Source of the DNA: Rhabditophanes sp. KR3021
Taxonomy: Eukaryota > Nematoda > Chromadorea > Rhabditida > Alloionematidae
Assembly: GCA_963281155.1 (NCBI GenBank)
Contig: CAUJLY010000003.1
Coordinates: 3,658,001-3,722,000, forward strand
Reading direction: 5' to 3'
Length of the DNA stretch: 64,000 bases
Shown here in pieces: positions 11,001-24,000 of the stretch. The first letter of the stretch is position 1. Every line of letters starts with the position of its first letter. The position numbers and the translations under genes were made by a program. The notes under the pieces were generated by a model that was not told where the DNA came from, made no database searches, and was given only the letters and a program-made list of their open reading frames with translations.

Positions 11001-14000
11001 TTCTTTCCATTTGCTTGGCATTAAACTTTACATCACTTGAGCCTTCATAATTACTTACTGCCCATTCAATGGCACCAACATTCTCTTCGTCTTCTTCTGT
11101 CAATTTGGCACTTTCCAAAAGGTTTGATTGGTTTGTAGATGTTGCTCTGCTGGTATGCAAATGAGCAAGTGTAGCAAAATCAACGAATGTATATAGTAGA
11201 TCCGATCCAATTAAGTCGCGACAATTCTCCTTGTTCAATGCTAATTTACTCAATAGAAATACTAAGTGATCCCGTTCAGCCATTAATTTGGTATTTTGAA
11301 GCATTTCTACGATGGAACAGGAATCAGGGAATGGCCCAATCGTTTCGTGATGTCTTCCATAAGTTACTGCCATCGCCTTCAAACAATAACATTTCAATTC
11401 GCTTTTTTGAGCTAGCAAGAACTTGTGGTAAACATTATTGAAAAAGAAAGACGGTTCTTTGATGTCTGTTGCAGTGTTATCTTCTTCATTTAATAAAATT
11501 CGAAGGTAGTAATCACCAATTTTTATTTCTTCTTTCAATGAGTCATACTTGACATAGAACTCTGTGTGATTCCATGAGATTGGTACGTCATCTTTAACCT
11601 GTTCCATTTCCAACTCCATTAATCTCATTTCATTTTCAATTCCATTTTTAAATTCAGCTCTTGTTTTTTCATTCCAAATTAAATCTGATTTACTCCAATC
11701 ATTTTTGAACATATAAGCAAAGTACTTCCAATTAGCATCAGCCTTGATTTGTTGACGTCTCTTTCTTAATACAACAGGCTTTTCACGTTTCTTTTCGTCT
11801 TCCCGTCGATTTTTCAGTTCTTGAAGAATTGTCATTTTGTGCTGCAAGTTCCAATGCTGAAGAATTCCGTCCAATTTGGCTTCAATTTGAATTTGGACTT
11901 GATCTAATTGCTCACGAATATTTGATTTCTTTTGTTCGTTCGTTGCAATTTCCAAATTGTTTCGAATTGACAAGTAATCACCTTCCCTTACTGGAGCTTT
12001 TTCCTTTGAATAAAGGCCATCTAATAGACCTCTTGGGAGACAGCGTTTCATCAGATCCATCGCTTTTTCATTATTCGCTATCCACAAAGAAATCAATTGC
12101 CCTGATAATTGTCTATTAGTCAACACTCTAAGATCCCGACCATCAATCAGCAATGATAACTGTAAATGTTTTAAAAATGCTCCCTCCGTCAATGATAACA
12201 TTTGCATCCTGGAAAATATTTGAAAGTCTTATTCGTCTCTTTTCATTAGTTTTATATTTAGTTTAATGTTGGTTATTTGTATATTATAATATTTAGTACC
12301 AAATTTAAAAAGGCTGCATACAAACAGCTCTTTTAAACTTCGTTTTTTAAATTTGAATGATAGTCAAGACGAAGAAGCCGATTTTATTCCAAGTCAGTCT
12401 GTAGTTTTGTCTCAAGCAACTAGAATCAACACCTTGCAGAGAGAAGAATCGGTTTTGAGTGCTAAAGTGAAATCTCTTGCCTTCAAAGCCAAACCCGCAA
12501 ATATTGCTTTACCTACAAACCAGCAAACGTTTGATATTCTCTTCAACGCGATGTTTGACTACTCTCAAAAGAACTTTATCTTGCTCCAATTGATCTTTCA
12601 GACGAAGAAAAAACAGACTTGTTCAAAGTTTATACTGATTGCGGGGAAGCTTCGGATTGAAGCAGTGTGATTATTCAGTGTTTGTATTTGGACGAAAGAA
12701 TATGGTAAGCAACTACTTGATAGTAATTAAAAAATACTGGCAACCCAAATTAATTGATGGAGCTTTTAGCGGATATTTCGTATTCTCTAAATGAGAATGA
12801 AATGCTTAAGGAGTCTTTTGTTGATATTTTAATGTCTGCCAAATGTAAACTCTCTCCGTTTCCATTGCCTAATGATGATGGCACCGTCAAAGTCAAAGCT
12901 CAAATTGAGTTAGTCAACTACTAAAGGAGACGAACCATGCTGGTTTACTCGGTTTTGACTCAAAACTTCTTGCTGATGGGGGACATTAACTGAAAATATG
13001 AAGACGCCATACGATATGCTGGTGACTCATTTAACTTTAGAAACAGATGAGATACCCACAAATCTTTATTCAAGAGCTCTATGAAATTCGACTTCGTTTT
13101 TGACAAGAAGGAGAGACTCTTCAACAAGCTTGTGATTGCAGAAAAGAAGTCAATTGTAGCCATGAAGGAATACCCATGAAAGGCGATAGCAGAAAATGCC
13201 GAAGCTATTCTTATCAATGCACTTAGACGTCAACTCACAAACAGCGACTCTGGAAAACCCTCTCTAGACTTTGTATTATCCATGAACACCCAAATTAACT
13301 CAGATATTATTGTATGATTAATATCTTTTTTTGTAATTTATATGTTGTCATCGACTTTTATAATAAAGCTGTACCTTTCCGACATATCCTGATCACTTTC
13401 TTCAATGATAGCTCTCATTACCATTCCAGCTCCCTTGATAATAGTCATTGACGAATTGTGGAATAGTTTATAGAAGCTTTTGCCCCTCTTCGCAACCCCA
13501 ATCAACAGCATGTCAAATGATTCACCAGACGTTGTTTCACTGTATGGAGCACATAGAGCGTACGTCAAAAAGTCTAGCATTGAAGCAATTACCAAAAATC
13601 CTGTCTTTCTCTCTACGTGATTGACTACCAAATTAAGAAGATGCTCGATAAACTGTTTGCTAGACAATAAACTATTCTTATTTGATTGTTCGTACCTTAA
13701 TTCGTAATTCGCATGCATAGGTTGCATCAACGAGGTAAGCATTTCAACCACAACATAATCAACAGTATCATTTCCAAACTTCAGCATATCGACAACCAAT
13801 GATCCCAACTGAGTACGAATCATAGCAACATCCGTAAAAGATTGGAAACCTGCTTTTGATGAAAACAATCGACGCAGACATTGCATTTGAGCTTGGACTT
13901 TGACTGTAGAATTTATCTCATCTTTTGTATATTTCTCATTCAGGACAGTTTTAACACATTCAACGATAGTTTTGGTCTTACTGTCATTGAAAATTCCAGT

Positions 14001-15287
14001 AGTAGGGACGTGAGTAAAACCGTTGTATGGAATATTATAGTTAAATCGTTTGAACAAATCATATCTTGACAAATTAGCTGGAGGATTGACAATATGTTTC
14101 AATAGCTGCTGTTCACCTTCGTCATCAATTGTGCAATTGTTTGGAATTAACCTAACGGACTTCTCAAAGGCTCCACATGTCAAAACATGGATCTGCTGAT
14201 TTTTAGCAGATCTAGTTCCGTCAATAATTGAAGCTAGTACTAAATCACGTTCTGTTGATGAGTAGCTTCTGATTTGTCCACAATTGTATTGAATAGAAAA
14301 CATTTGAGGGTTCTTTAAATCTCTAATCAGACATACGATGTTTTTGAGTGGTCTTGCACAAATTACAGCATACGACGAAGGGTCTCTTTCAATCAGGCAT
14401 GTTTCAGACAAACAAAGTGTTCTTCTGGGAGGTCTTTCATGACGGGGAGTATGTTTTTCAACACTGAATTCAACAAAAGATGTAATTTGATCGTCTCTGC
14501 TACACAACCCTAATCTTGTTTTGTTAAAGATATCCAATGCAATGGGGTCTTTGGCAAGTTGGATATTCATGCAAATGTAATCCAGAGAATTTCTTCTGAC
14601 GTCAAGAATAAATTTGTCGCGATCACCAATTATAAAGCAATGGCGACGTCGTTGTTCACCCATTTCCAAAATCAAACCATTTGGATTATTTTCCAAATGA
14701 CTAATGTGCATGATGTCCATAAAGTCATACGAGGCGATGACTATCTTCCTATGTGAATCTAACCGTTCCACACCTGAAGGACAAACTCGTAACATCACAT
14801 CTACTGAATCATCAGCCCAGTTGTGCTTTTTACCAGTATAATGCTGAAATGGTTAATTATACGAAAAGTGATTTATTTATTTGTGACTTACTGTAATCGC
14901 AAATGACGGATTGTTAAATTTAGAATATTGTTTGAGCGCTTCCGTCACCACATTTTTTGCAAATTCAGATGAAAAGATCATGTTATCATTTTTTAACTTC
15001 TTTTTGACGGTAATAGTGAATTCATCAAATCTATTATCTTGACTGCTTTTCGTTCTTTTGATGTTTATAAATTCCTCGTAAAGCCACTGATTTGTGATTT
15101 CAAGAGAAGTTGGGTTGTATGTTGTAATTGCAAGATCTCCTACCGAAAAGATTCGTTTGTATCTAAAACAGGTTACATTTTGTTTGTTATCAATTATAAT
15201 TATTTAAACTCACTTTCCCTTCCATGAATGTTTTGTGACCAAAAAACATGTCAAGTCACGATTGCTAGCAGCGTAACTTGTCATCAT
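5028..15287 (-). CDS. rme-8: RME-8 / DnaJ homolog subfamily C member 13
   Basis: Nine exons on the minus strand, joined in one continuous frame (2271 aa): 15214-15287, 14892-15162, 13375-14843, 10407-12208, 10327-10362, 9489-10079, 8940-9103, 7463-8181 and 5028-6717. Seen: N-terminal PH-like start ([20 protein letters not shown]), a GYF_2-like stretch (WADGMSDWASFEE), a J domain with HPD (LMLHPDKNEK) near the middle, and the four family-specific IWN repeats (DLIWNEKTR, ELIWNSEM, YLIWDNATR, ELIWNDEVR). Known: RME-8 is an endosomal Hsc70 co-chaperone working with retromer/SNX and the WASH complex in cargo recycling. The start at 15285-15287 precedes the conserved NRDLTCFLVTKH. Three introns are 44-51 bp; five are 247-1166 bp and hold antisense elements. 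One exon is just 36 nt. Confidence 0.97.
6718..7462 (+). mobile_element. Family B element in RME-8 intron (element 2)
   Basis: A 745-bp intron with decayed coding on the strand opposite RME-8. An acidic segment at 6845-6940 (DEEEFTLTADFANEKEI) is followed by an open stretch at 6961-7149 and then by fragments matching other family B copies. HFSFALGKDAAFKA at about 7155-7200 matches 49340. The terminal block ERFKGQSTNCDHGKCSMPD...MMFDLKM at about 7265-7400 matches 9294 and 49780. Frame changes and stops separate the parts. AATAAA at about 7435 lies about 25 nt before the host splice donor at 7462. Confidence 0.7.
8182..8939 (+). mobile_element. Family A element in RME-8 intron (element 3)
   Basis: A 758-bp intron whose plus strand holds a family A copy. 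Its 5' part (8220-8310, GTATAAGTGTGCACTCCACCG) is nearly identical to the 5' part of the element in the ABCF3 intron on the opposite strand, and the match keeps the same 48-nt spacing from each host acceptor. Protein fragments include EDFIKEVVYDKSFGKKG, SKEVAENIGSILIDSI and PQLTNSDFGKS (about 8600-8775), interrupted by stops. The 3' end CTTAATTTTGATTGT...TTAATAAAG at about 8860-8887 also matches the ABCF3 copy. Confidence 0.78.
9104..9488 (+). mobile_element. Family B 3' fragment in RME-8 intron (element 4)
   Basis: A 385-bp intron, antisense to RME-8. The reading frame 9294-9450 encodes the family B C-terminal block (KFKHQITNCDHGRCSKPDVYLL...LKM) in its least damaged form in this window. The upstream part shares GACACGTTTCTACA (9187) with element 1. 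It is clearly shorter than elements 7 and 10, so it is either internally deleted or a non-autonomous form. Confidence 0.7.
10080..10326 (+). mobile_element. Short non-coding element in RME-8 intron (element 5)
   Basis: A 247-bp intron without coding potential. Its first ~130 bp on the plus strand match the start of the Dopey intron at 50318: ATTAGTAT, TTCTGCAAA, GACTATATAAACTGTTC and ATATTAGCTTC occur in the same order and at nearly the same spacing from the host acceptor (TTCTGC at offset 55 versus 54). The 3' end has AATAAA about 10 nt before the host donor. This looks like a small relative of the longer elements. Confidence 0.68.
12209..13374 (+). mobile_element. Divergent family A element in RME-8 intron (element 6)
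   Basis: A 1166-bp intron, antisense to RME-8. 12350-12670 is an open segment (DEEADFIPSQSVV, then INTLQREESVLSAKVKSL), followed by frame changes. The 3' half (about 13080-13275) carries FDKKERLFNKLVIAEKKSIV, AIAENAEAILINALRRQL and TNSDSGKPSL, recognisably the family A C-terminal layout (VFDKKE..., AENVESI-ID-, TNSDSGKP). The end ATAATAAAGCTGTAC runs directly into the host exon, so its complement is the GTACAG donor. It is the longest family A copy here. Confidence 0.68.
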
Positions 15288-18014
15288 TTATTTTTGCCAG
15301 GCACCTAAATTTTGCATAAATTAAAAGACGAACTGAAATGTGGAACTTATCAAAGTATAATCTATCAATGTATGCTGATAATAAATGCGTTTCGGAAAGA
15401 GATGTCGGATCAACAATAGTTATCAAATATGTGGTGAAAGTGATACGATGTATCAAGTGTAAACAATTTGGATGTGAAAGTGTTTATGGAAAGTAGAAAA
15501 GTTTGAATAATGTCGATCGATCAGAACGATAAGGCTGAGTGGCGCGTTCTAACAAAAGTAAAAAACGATAAGAGATGTCTGAATATGAAAAAAACTAATA
15601 ATATCTTCTTTATTACGATGACGAATAGTGATTTGAACTCGAATTGTTGTTAAAATACATTCCAAATGTCGTGTTAAGATGGATATGAACAATCATTAGA
15701 ACTTTTTAGATTAAACTTTGTGGAAGGTAGTTTGCGTACTATTTGATGCAGACGACTAACAATTAATGCAAAAGACTAACAATTTAATGTAAACGACTAT
15801 AAATTTCACTAGACGACAATTGAATTCACGAAAGAACTATAAAAATCACCAAAATAAAATGTTCCATTACAGTTAAATTGATCCTATTTCAAAGTTGACG
15901 TTTGAATGTGTACAACGTACATACATTGCATGTATATTTATTTATCCAAAGTCCATAATTTGAGGATGAAATTTCACCATTTTGCCAAATAACTTGATCC
16001 TTGAATCAAAAACAGATAACAGTTAAGCAAGAGTTCAGCATTGTTTATATTTTGAATGCTATTAATCTGATATAAAAACAAAAAATAAATTGTAAATACA
16101 TTCCATAAGCTTTGCAATCATTATTATCTTTCATATTTTGACTATAGTTTATGTAAATTGAGTCAATTTTTTTGATTTAGTGGTTTTTGGGAATGAAAAC
16201 AATGTCTTGATTGTCAAATCTATTGTATCAAAATATATTTTTATATTTTTGGAAGGCTAATTTGTCCAACCAATCATTAATAACAAAACCTGTTTAGCTT
16301 AAAATCATTCTATTTTATGCTTGCCCGAAAGGATAGATATAAGGTCGTTTGGGTTTGATTATAATTTTGTCTACATTTACAATAAAAGGCAATTACATTT
16401 TGTTAACTTTTAGTCTAGAAAGAAATTTTTGCTTGAGATAGTATTAAAAAAATAAAACTTGTGACTAAGATAAATGTGTGGTTGAATTTTTTAAGAGTAT
16501 AAGTATAACAATTGAAATGTTCTGATTTGGCGTCATTATAAAGGATTCTATTAATTAAGCCACTTTTATCATTTAGGAAGATGCTTGATCACATTAGCAG
16601 GCGTAGAAATACCTATGTACAATTGTTATCTCCCTATTACTTGATAAAAAGCATTGCTAATCCCTTTATCATTAGTGAATGCATGTATCATTTTCGACTA
16701 ATTATTTTAAAAGTTAATCTTTTCCTCGTAACTTGTATAAGATAGTAGCAGACCTGAAATATTAGTTAACTTTGACATGTTCTTCCTAGATATAATAATA
16801 AGTTGATAATGCATTTAAGTCGTCACGTATTTTTGTAAAATGAAAATATTGTGATAAAAAGCATTATTTTACTTCAATATTGTACACATACTTTGTATAA
16901 TTTATTCTTTGTCTTAATAATTGCGAATATACATAATTTTGTCAATTATTGTGTGAATAGGAAAAGACATCGTGATTTAAAGTTTGTGATTCTCAAGCAA
17001 TAGGCAATTGATTTGTATAGTTTTATTTATTCTGTTGCTTTAAATATTCATTGATACATTCGAAAGATACATACAATAGATATTTGACAATCACCATTAG
17101 CTTCAAAAACCTATTTATTCCTAACCATGGTTATTAAAACTGCGTATTAAAACTGATTTTCAATGAGGGCTTTTAAAAACCATCCTTCTAAATTAAATAT
17201 ACATCTAATTGATAATTAATAAAAATAGCATACATAATATCATTTTTATTTCTATTTGTTTACATTTGTTTATGCTTTATTCACATAATATGCAGAGAGA
17301 TCAGTCTTTTCATTATTTACATTAATTAACTTTTTTAATTTCATATTTTAATTTTGTAATTCCATGTTATAGAATATTACAAACTACAAAATATATTGTA
17401 CATTTCATACATATCACACTTGTTTATTGTTTAGAATTAATAATTAGTAATTACTTTTCTTAAATTAAAAATCACATATTGCACCTATAATTGTGTTCAT
17501 GTTGATCACTTCTGATCTATTTTAAGTAATGTCAATTAGAAATTCATTATTAATCCAACTTCCTAATAAACGACTAAAAACTACCTTTTTTTCAGTTGAC
17601 GACAGAACGTTTCTTTCCACCAAAAACAATCATTAAACTTAATTGTTTTCAACTTTGATTATACATATTTGCACATTAATTTGGCGTTTATGTAAGGTGA
17701 TATCTTTTTTTGATATTATCTGAATAACCTAAACTAGCCCAAAACTTACCTAGAAAGATCATTTCGACTACTGTTTTATTATCAACGCACCAAACTATTT
17801 TCATCAGTCGTATCCTATCATTATATCAATTTTCAAGCAACCTAAATTTTAGTATATTCTGTATTTAAAAATACTACTACCAATTATACATCGCTACTGC
17901 TTATTTAGTAACCGATTTACAAGGAGGCAACTTAACTGCAACTTACCACCAATTTAACAACAACTTATATTTTTGTAAATTGATTCTACCAAAAGTTTTA
18001 ATTCAACAATTGAT
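15288..18014. other. Intergenic region between RME-8 and IP3 3-kinase
   Basis: About 2.7 kb of AT-rich sequence separating two divergently transcribed genes, so it should contain both promoters. I see no protein-coding exon, tRNA or related element. Simple A/T runs dominate. A small local repetition of AAGACTAACAATTTAATG type lies at about 15750-15800. Confidence 0.4.
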
Positions 18015-21000
18015 ATGAAGCTAATTAAAAAACGTAAAGAATCTTTATCTAAACTGCTATGTTGTTTCAAACCTTTTTCTACCAAAAAGAAAGACTGCGC
18101 ATCGCATACCTGCTCAAAATCTATGGCTATTAATGGAAAAAGGTATGTTTCAAACGCATCCACCAAAATAGTAGAGTTAGTATGGTTAAGTATGTGTATT
18201 TAGTATGGAAAAATATGTATATTTAGCATGGTTAAATATATTTAGTACAATTAAGTATACTTAGTATTTTGAGTATATTTTTGAATGAGCAAAAAATAGA
18301 AGTTGTTTTTGATCCATTGGCTTTAAAGCATCACATTTATTATTACTTATATACATCATCTGTAATATGTGAGAATACTTTGCCTTTTAACACATAACTT
18401 TAAAGATTGTAGGTAGATTAGTTTTGTTCTTAAAAGGCTTATGTCAAGAAGAAGACAAGAAAATATTTGGTGATAATGAAATATAGACAAGTCATATCAA
18501 TTTTGTAAATTTTTATTATATCTAAACATCGTCCATAAATGACGGCATATCTGTGTACTGAACAAATTGACGTATTAAATCTTATAATAATCTTGTTGTA
18601 ATACCGACACAATCAGCATACTAATCAACATTTTAACAATATACTAATCCTCATTTAGGCGACGTCAATAATTTAGAAAGAATGGTTAGAAGTGGTCGTA
18701 ATTTTGAATGTTTAAATTTTATGTTACATTTTTTGATTTATTTTTGATCGGGTCGCGACCCACCTTCCTCAATCTGAGATAAAAAGTATTTTCAAACATT
18801 CAAAATTTGTATGTATTTTCAACATTTCAACGTATTGTCGAACATTTTAAAGTATTGAATGTTAGATCATTTTATAGTGTTGTATTTTAGTATTAAGTAT
18901 TTTAAAGTGTTTAAATTGTTATCAATCTGCTCGAATAAAATCGTTTAATCAGTCCAATTTGTGCGCAGATGTGCGATCACCTTAAATTCATTGATGTAAT
19001 CATGCATACCAACATCTTTTACTGATACTAAACCCATCCTCTCTCCTGTATATTTGCTTTAATGTTGTGATATGGTGGGCATGTATATTACTTAAGGAAG
19101 CCAGGAGTGTCTTCTATATATGCAAGGATATTTTGCATGTTATCGTCTTACTCACATTAGCCCTACTTGTATAATCTTTATTGACTCATTAATTAATAAG
19201 CCTAATTTTATCAGAAACCCTACGCAGTTGCATGCTACATACAAAAAAGTCTCTGTTTATTTAATAGGATTAAATTTGATAGACACTGATATTTTATTTG
19301 ATATTTCACCTAATATTAACATCTACTATTTCACAAACCACTGGCAAATTGAAACTACACCTAATTAAGCAAAACATCTATTTATGACCATGTTGTTAGC
19401 TATGCAAAGGTTATTCAAATACCATATCATGAGTTTTAATTCTGTTTAATCTTTTCATTTAATTTTCAGTTCAATTGAAATTATAGAAGAAAATGACATG
19501 TTAAAGGAGAGAAGGGAAGAGATTGGAGGAGAATCACAATCACCGCCATCTTTTATTGCATCTTCGCTCATTCATGTTTGGAATGAGAGTGTTGTTAGCA
19601 AGGATGAAAAGAATGGCGGCGAAAGATTGGCGGATGAACTAGGTGAATGTAAGCTCCACGAGAACACAACTGAAACTCTGGGTATGAAAAAGAGCATGCT
19701 AAGCTCTCGTTGCAGTGTTGACTCATGTTCGTCGTCTGATGATGAGCATAGTTTCTTACACGGCCTATCTCTCAATTCACATGAAGCGTTGAATCATGTA
19801 AGTACACCACGATTTATAATAATAAAAAATTTAATGCTTAAATTGCGATGTCATACATTTGTGTCGTCATTTCCTTACCAATCACTTCTTTCAAAAGTAA
19901 ATATTATTTTTTATGTAAATATTTTAGATAATCAGATGTTTTCCTTTTGCGACCTCAAAACATAACAATGATCATTTGAGAGGTGAGGGTGTTATAGAAA
20001 GTGATGAAGATAAAAAAGTTCTTAGAACTCAATCCGCTAATGAGAAGAAAAGGAATTTGACTGTCAAAACAAAAAAACGCGAATCTTTAGTTAGTTTTGA
20101 TCAATCACACAATTCTACTAGTACGGAATGTAAGTGATTTTCTGAAAATTCCTTTCTTATTAACCGCAATGTGATTATAGCACATACACCGTGGAAGGAC
20201 ATGAGAAAACAATTTTCCCAATCTTTACATCAAGTTTTGAATAGACAAAACAGTAATTCAGGACAAAATAGGCCTTCAACCTTAGAAATTTCGAATACAA
20301 ATAATTCAGCCACACCACCATATTTGCCTGAAGCAACAAATATGTTTGACGAATCTATGTCAGCCCCAGTAACACCACAATACTTTCAATCATCTACCCC
20401 AGGTATATTGAGTTTTGGTAAAGCTAAGAAAGGGGGTTTTGGCCATAGTGGAACAGGTCGTGCAACTGAAAAATGTTCATCAAATGGCTCCGCATTGAGC
20501 AAGCTTTGTCAGGTATTTTACAATATTTTATAAAATTGCCAAAAATTAAACATTAAACAAGGATAATTTGTTCTTCATATTCACATTCTGGGAAGTCGTT
20601 TAGGATGAGTAGAGAAACTTCTAAGTTTATTTGAGGGTTCATGGATAATACGAAATCTAGAGAGGGTTTACCGGAATTGGTGTTTGTTAGTTGATGTCCA
20701 AATGCATTGATAAGGATACTTCTACATTTCCCGCAATTGTTTTTGAAGGGTAGCCTTTTAAAACACTCAAAGATAATACTTCACAAACTTGATCAAAACT
20801 ATAAGTTTAAAAATAGAACGTTGATAAAAGGAATAAATGTATGATTTTAAGATGATTATACTTCTATTGCAACCTAAAAAAAGACCATTAATGCTTTATC
20901 ATCTTTATATTAGTACGTAATACAGTATTACCTTAAGGTATACATATATCCGCATACATAAGTACGTATAATAATAGACTATTTTTTAATTCCTATTCTG

Positions 21001-24000
21001 TTAGCCATCATTGTGTTTATCAATTAAAAATGTATACAATGTAATAATTGTGTATCTTCAAATTCACTTTACGAATAATTATCACTTAGGAGACACCAAA
21101 AATACTACCTACAAATTGATAATAAATACACTTATTGTTGTTCGATTAGAAACGCTTTTTTGAGCTCTCGGGTATTCAATGTGTTTCACCTTTGTGAACA
21201 CTTTGTTTTTTCGACAAAACATCTCTATTTAACTCCCACTATTGTCTCCTTAGCCTATTTTAGCCAATTTCATTCAGTAAACACATTAATTACATCGTAA
21301 ACACAAGTTCGTATGAAAATTACTACTAATTGAGCAAGTTCAAATCGTAACAATAGATTATAAAATATAATCAAGAGTACTACTAACATTTACCAAAGTT
21401 AACTTTTTATTAAGATAATTATTTAATCTATCAAAACGTAGCATAGTTCAATTCCTAACCTTTGATTATAATATTTGTGATGTTGACGTCCTAAATGTTC
21501 TTTAAAAGCAAGATTACAGTTGGCATTTTGAATAGTTCACATCCTAGCTGTTATTTAAAATGAAGAAGTTATTTACGCATTTCCATCATTATTCACTAAC
21601 AGTTCTAATGATTCACACAGTTAATGGTAAAACTCATTGGTGAAATAGTAGGTTGAGAAGTTCGTATTTAATAAAGGTATTTGTATTCTCGAAATAATTG
21701 GTTTACATATTTACATTCCGCCATTTGTAAATAAATCAGGATGTTTTCATTTAATAGTGAAGTCTTAACTAGTTTTTAAATTTATTTTATTAGCAACCTT
21801 CTGTTTCCCATAACTTTCTTGTTTCCTCCGCAAAAACATTACCTCGAAAAGATTGTCTCCAGACTAGTATATATAATTAATTCTTGTATGACATAAGTGA
21901 CTTATTAGCAACAGTGCGCTCAGTTCTTTCGAACCATGACTAATTATATTTGTTGTTGGGCCTTTTATCTTCATCTACTTGTTTGAATTTTGTTGTTAAC
22001 AATCCCCTACCCATGACGTTTTCAAGAAATCAGGATAGATTATAAAAAAATATTCAAAACCATAAATGTTTTATTTGTAAAGAAACGGTATTAAGGTGTG
22101 GTATTTTGAAGCGATAAAACTGACTTCGCCCCCCAACAGAAGGTCCTATATTACTAATTTATTCTTGAGTAATCACTTCGCTTTGTTCTTAGATAGTCCT
22201 TTCCGTGTGTGATTGCATGTGACAAAATAATATTGGTCTGTGATTTAATTTTGCACCATTTAATTTTTTATTCACACGTACAAAGGTGTCCTGATCATGC
22301 CTAGTGTTTATTCATACTTCATATATATAACAGTTATGCTTACTTGCCTATTCATTTACGCTATGAATCAAGAACGGTTTCAATCAACTTCCTACTAGTT
22401 GTTTAATTTATTTCTTCTATTTTTTATTTTATTTATAAAAATCCTCTTCTAGTTTATATTTACACTTTTTTGACGTTTTTTCATTACATGTTTTTTACGT
22501 CATAAACCAAACAAATAATTTTAGATTGAGTATTATTTATTTCAACGAAAATTATTTACATAGCCTTAAATGATAGCTATGATAAGTTCGTTTGCCCAAT
22601 TAAGAGAATATGCTCCATTCGGAGGAAGTATTTCATTTTCCGAAAAAGCTGCATCGTTCGGACAACTGTTTAAAACAGGATTATTAAAGGTAAAAATGAT
22701 TTTTAATTATATTCGCATCGAAAATTGTGTATTACTAATCAAACAGGATATATGAACTTATTTATCTGTCTATAAATATGGGTGTGATCTTTTAATAGAT
22801 GGATATGTTTTTTGAAAATTATGTTTCTAATTGTACATATGACTGATTGTGACCTAATTTATGCATCTTATTTTAATATGTTATTGAAATCATAAATTAA
22901 TTACATTTATCACGAGCTGTTTCTTTCGAATTTGCCTAGCCCAGCTATAAGGAACTAACAATTAAACTAGTATTAAAAAACTATTATCTTTTGCAACCAT
23001 ATTAAAAGTATATGATCTCGCATTCTGCATTTCGCTTGAGGTGTCACGTCTCTGCTACCAGTACAGTGATAACTCCACCATTTTGAAGTAAAATGAACCA
23101 GGACAGTTTTATCATCAAAGCTTTTATCTATCATGGAAAGATAATAAAACAGTCTATAACGATCAAATTTAAGGTGATAAATTGTCAACTTTTGTCTCTA
23201 TCGTTCTCCCTTATTTTTAACAATGCGTTTAAATGAAAAATATTATGCCTAGAATCAGAAAAGCACAATTTATTAAGCTTACGATCAAACATTAAACAAT
23301 GGTAAATGTAATTGCGAAACAATCAATTAATTCCCGACTTATTAATTTTATTATCATAAACCTAACAGTGACGAACTTAAATGTCGTAAAATGAATTGAC
23401 ATAAACTGATCTATGATAACCTTTTATCGCAATTTAGAATATTATTTTCATTTGGTCGAAGTTAACCTTTATTAAACTAAACTTCAAAGATGTCTACATT
23501 TCTTAGAGTAAGAATTTAGACTTGATGTTTTATTACACACTATATTTATAAACGTACATATTTTGTACAATAACCATGTCCTTCCCATAATGCAAGTGAT
23601 GTATTACTTCAAGTTGGTGAGCATGTTCTATATATTTATAAATACGTAGATTATTTATTACATCAGCTTGCTTAATTCACATTATTTATTAGATTCACTT
23701 GGTCAATAAGTAATGCATTAGTGAGACGGTGATGCATTTAAAGTCAGTTTTGAGTGAATCGCTAATTTGACATAACAAAATCTTCTAGTCAAATTTAAAG
23801 GGAACAATTAATTTAATTGGATCAGCTTGTGCACATATCTATTTTTTGTATCTATGAAAGCTAAGATCATATGACAGATGCGTGATCCGAAATCAAATCA
23901 TGAAACGCGTGTATATTAAAAACAAGTGATACATAATTTCTCCTTACTTCAATAAAATAAATGTGGACTGACAAAAATTGAGTTAGTGGGGTGTTATAAT

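Noticed and set aside
15288..18014. tRNA genes in the large intergenic gaps
   Set aside because: I looked for A/B box pairs (TGGCNNAGTGG, GGTTCGANNCC) in the large gaps and found none.
18143..19469. 1.3-kb IP3 3-kinase intron as another antisense element
   Set aside because: The 82-codon plus-strand ORF at 19120 is in the host sense, and no block matches families A or B or the short elements. It seems to be a plain AT-rich intron.
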